Shown piece after piece: positions 13,853 through 15,005 of a stretch of DNA of 15,005 bases (its first letter is position 1; each line of letters begins with the position of its first letter). This DNA is from JBLHUT01 sp047629975 (GTDB lineage: Bacteria; Pseudomonadota; Alphaproteobacteria; Rhodobacterales; Rhodobacteraceae): positions 1 through 15,005 of the forward strand of contig JBLHUT010000051.1 of the NCBI GenBank assembly GCA_047629975.1, in the 5' to 3' direction. The notes below the pieces were generated by a model. That model did no database searches. It was given only the letters and a program-made list of their open reading frames with translations, and was not told the DNA's origin. The position numbers and the translations under genes are program-made.

Positions 13853-14568
13853 GTGGTATCTCCAGTTGTGAGGGCAGGTTTGCGGGCGATCCCCATGTAA
13901 AGGATCGCGGTCAGCGGCAGGGGGCCAAAAGTCAGGTCCAGACGCCGGTTCATGCCGCGGGGGCCTAGGCCGGTGACCGGGCCGGGTACAAAACCGGTGC
14001 CTTCCATCGCGCGCCGCAACTCGCTAGGCTTGATGAACATCGCGGGGTCATGGGTGCCGCGAGGCAAAAGCCGCAGCAGGTCTTCAGCCACTGTAATGGT
14101 GGCCAGCCGGGCCAGCGGGTTCCGGTTGATCGTGTCGAACAGGAACAGCCCGCCCGGGCGCAAAACGCGCGCCACTTCGGACAGAACCTTGTGCAGATCG
14201 GTGACATGCTCCAGCACATCCACGCAGACCACGGCATCGAAACCGGCGTCATCATAAGGAAGGGACTCGCCCACGCCCACGTCATAGCCGATGCGCAGAC
14301 CTGCGCCGCGCGCGTGATGACGGGCGGCCTCGATGGCGGCGGCGGCCGGATCGATTCCGGTCACATGGGCGCCGCGTGCGGCCAGTGCCTCGGCCATGAA
14401 GCCGCCCGCGCAGCCCAGATCAAGTACTTGCTTGCCATGCCAGTCGATATGGCGGTCGAACCATTTGAGCCGCCCCGGCACGAGGTTTTTCAGCGTCCGC
14501 ACCCAGCGGATGTCATCCGACCACCACTGATCGGCAACCTTGTCATAGATTGTCAGGTCATTGCGCAT
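13846..14568 (-). CDS. UbiG-like class I SAM-dependent methyltransferase
   Basis: This 240-residue protein resembles the ubiquinone O-methyltransferase UbiG. It has YDKVADQWW (8-16) in place of the UbiG substrate-entry motif, motif I VLDLGCAGG (48-56), the acidic GIDP (71-74), VDVLEHV (116-122) with motif RPGGLFLFDTINRN (137-150), and a region at 160-184 like the UbiG membrane-binding segment (DLLRLLPRGTHDPAMFIKPSEL). It could be a UbiG paralogue or a methyltransferase for another quinone or lipid. The frame is open to 14646, but ATG 14568 is chosen because AAAGGA sits 8 nt upstream and the protein then starts in the conserved region. It overlaps the upstream methyltransferase gene by 11 nt and the downstream DUF4149 gene by 7 nt. 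Confidence 0.87.
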   Translation of the reverse strand: MRNDLTIYDKVADQWWSDDIRWVRTLKNLVPGRLKWFDRHIDWHGKQVLDLGCAGGFMAEALAARGAHVTGIDPAAAAIEAARHHARGAGLRIGYDVGVGESLPYDDAGFDAVVCVDVLEHVTDLHKVLSEVARVLRPGGLFLFDTINRNPLARLATITVAEDLLRLLPRGTHDPAMFIKPSELRRAMEGTGFVPGPVTGLGPRGMNRRLDLTFGPLPLTAILYMGIARKPALTTGDTTC

Positions 14569-15005
14569 GTGGATGGTCCTTTGTAGGGGCAGCGCGGGGC
14601 AGGACATAGGGCACTGCGGCGCGGTACTGTTCAAACCGCGCGCCATAGCGGGCAGAAAAGCGGCGTTCCTTCAGGCGCGGAGCCAAGAGGCAATAGGCGG
14701 TAAAGCAGACGGCCAGCACAAACTGATCGGGCGTCCAGACCGGAACGGTCCACAGCGTCAGCGCAAAGGCCACATAGATCGGCTGGCGGATCAGGCGGAA
14801 CAACCCCTGGGTCGGCATGTCGGGAAACACCGGACGGATACGCGCCAAGAGCGACATCCAGCCAAGCGCGCCCGATTGCACCTCTGCCCCGGCATCAAAG
14901 CTGGCCTTCAGCAACAAAAGCCAACTTGCGCCATACGCGGCGGTGATGGCCCAGAGTGCAACTCCTTCGGCCCGCCACCAGACGATCCCCGATGGTGTCC
15001 ACAAC
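14558..15005 (-). CDS. ICMT/MddA-like membrane methyltransferase, 5' end cut off
   Basis: About 148 C-terminal residues are visible; the reading frame runs off the right edge, so the true start is outside. Three or more membrane helices alternate with the family blocks QGLFRLIRQPIYVAFALTLW, PDQFVLAVCFTAYCLL, LKERRFSARYGARFEQYR and VPYVLP. This is the C-terminal half of the isoprenylcysteine methyltransferase-like superfamily. The WTVPVWTPDQFVLA and VPYVLP segments most resemble MddA-type methanethiol S-methyltransferases. The usual RHP motif reads RQP here. Its stop lies 11 nt inside the UbiG-like gene. The substrate is not proven. Confidence 0.7.
   Translation of the reverse strand, partial: LWTPSGIVWWRAEGVALWAITAAYGASWLLLLKASFDAGAEVQSGALGWMSLLARIRPVFPDMPTQGLFRLIRQPIYVAFALTLWTVPVWTPDQFVLAVCFTAYCLLAPRLKERRFSARYGARFEQYRAAVPYVLPRAAPTKDHPHAQ

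Overview
The window looks like a piece of a GC-rich alphaproteobacterial chromosome, most likely Rhodobacteraceae (Roseobacter group). The evidence is a C4-pathway 5-aminolevulinate synthase (HemA) next to a small exported protein, an ALAS-hemA / rodZ-like / ispG run, and a dense envelope-replication operon with 1-nt start/stop overlaps. I see no phage, IS, CRISPR or obvious horizontally acquired cargo. Most of the window is conserved housekeeping sequence.

Layout from left to right. (1) 1-445: two identical tRNA-Asp(GUC) genes behind a stable-RNA-type promoter, with a leader hairpin, closed by a U-tract terminator. (2) 463-1860, minus strand: an M20 family metallodipeptidase. (3) 1987-6575, plus strand: a small exported protein with a repeated paired-cysteine motif, hemA, a RodZ-like membrane HTH protein with its own promoter candidate, and ispG (MEP isoprenoid pathway). 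(4) 6611-12983, minus strand: a seven-gene cluster read from right to left as SPOR-domain lipoprotein, D-Ala-D-Ala carboxypeptidase, tmk, holB, tatD, a PhnP-like metallo-beta-lactamase-fold hydrolase and an AEC-family transporter. Several junctions are TGATG or TAATG, so translation is probably coupled. (5) 13212-13301, plus strand: tRNA-Ser(UGA). (6) 13454 to the right edge, minus strand: an overlapping trio of an ICMT/MddA-like membrane methyltransferase (cut by the window edge), a UbiG-like SAM methyltransferase and a DUF4149-like four-helix membrane protein.

How the genes work together: the large minus-strand cluster ties peptidoglycan trimming (SPOR lipoprotein, carboxypeptidase) to dTTP supply (tmk), clamp loading (holB) and nuclease or hydrolase functions (tatD, MBL). 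The plus-strand block covers haem precursor and isoprenoid synthesis plus cell-shape control. The parts least explained by textbook knowledge are the hemA-adjacent exported protein, the divergent RlpA-like domain in the SPOR lipoprotein, and the overlapping two-methyltransferase/membrane-protein trio at the right edge. I did not find a convincing new defence or mobile system.
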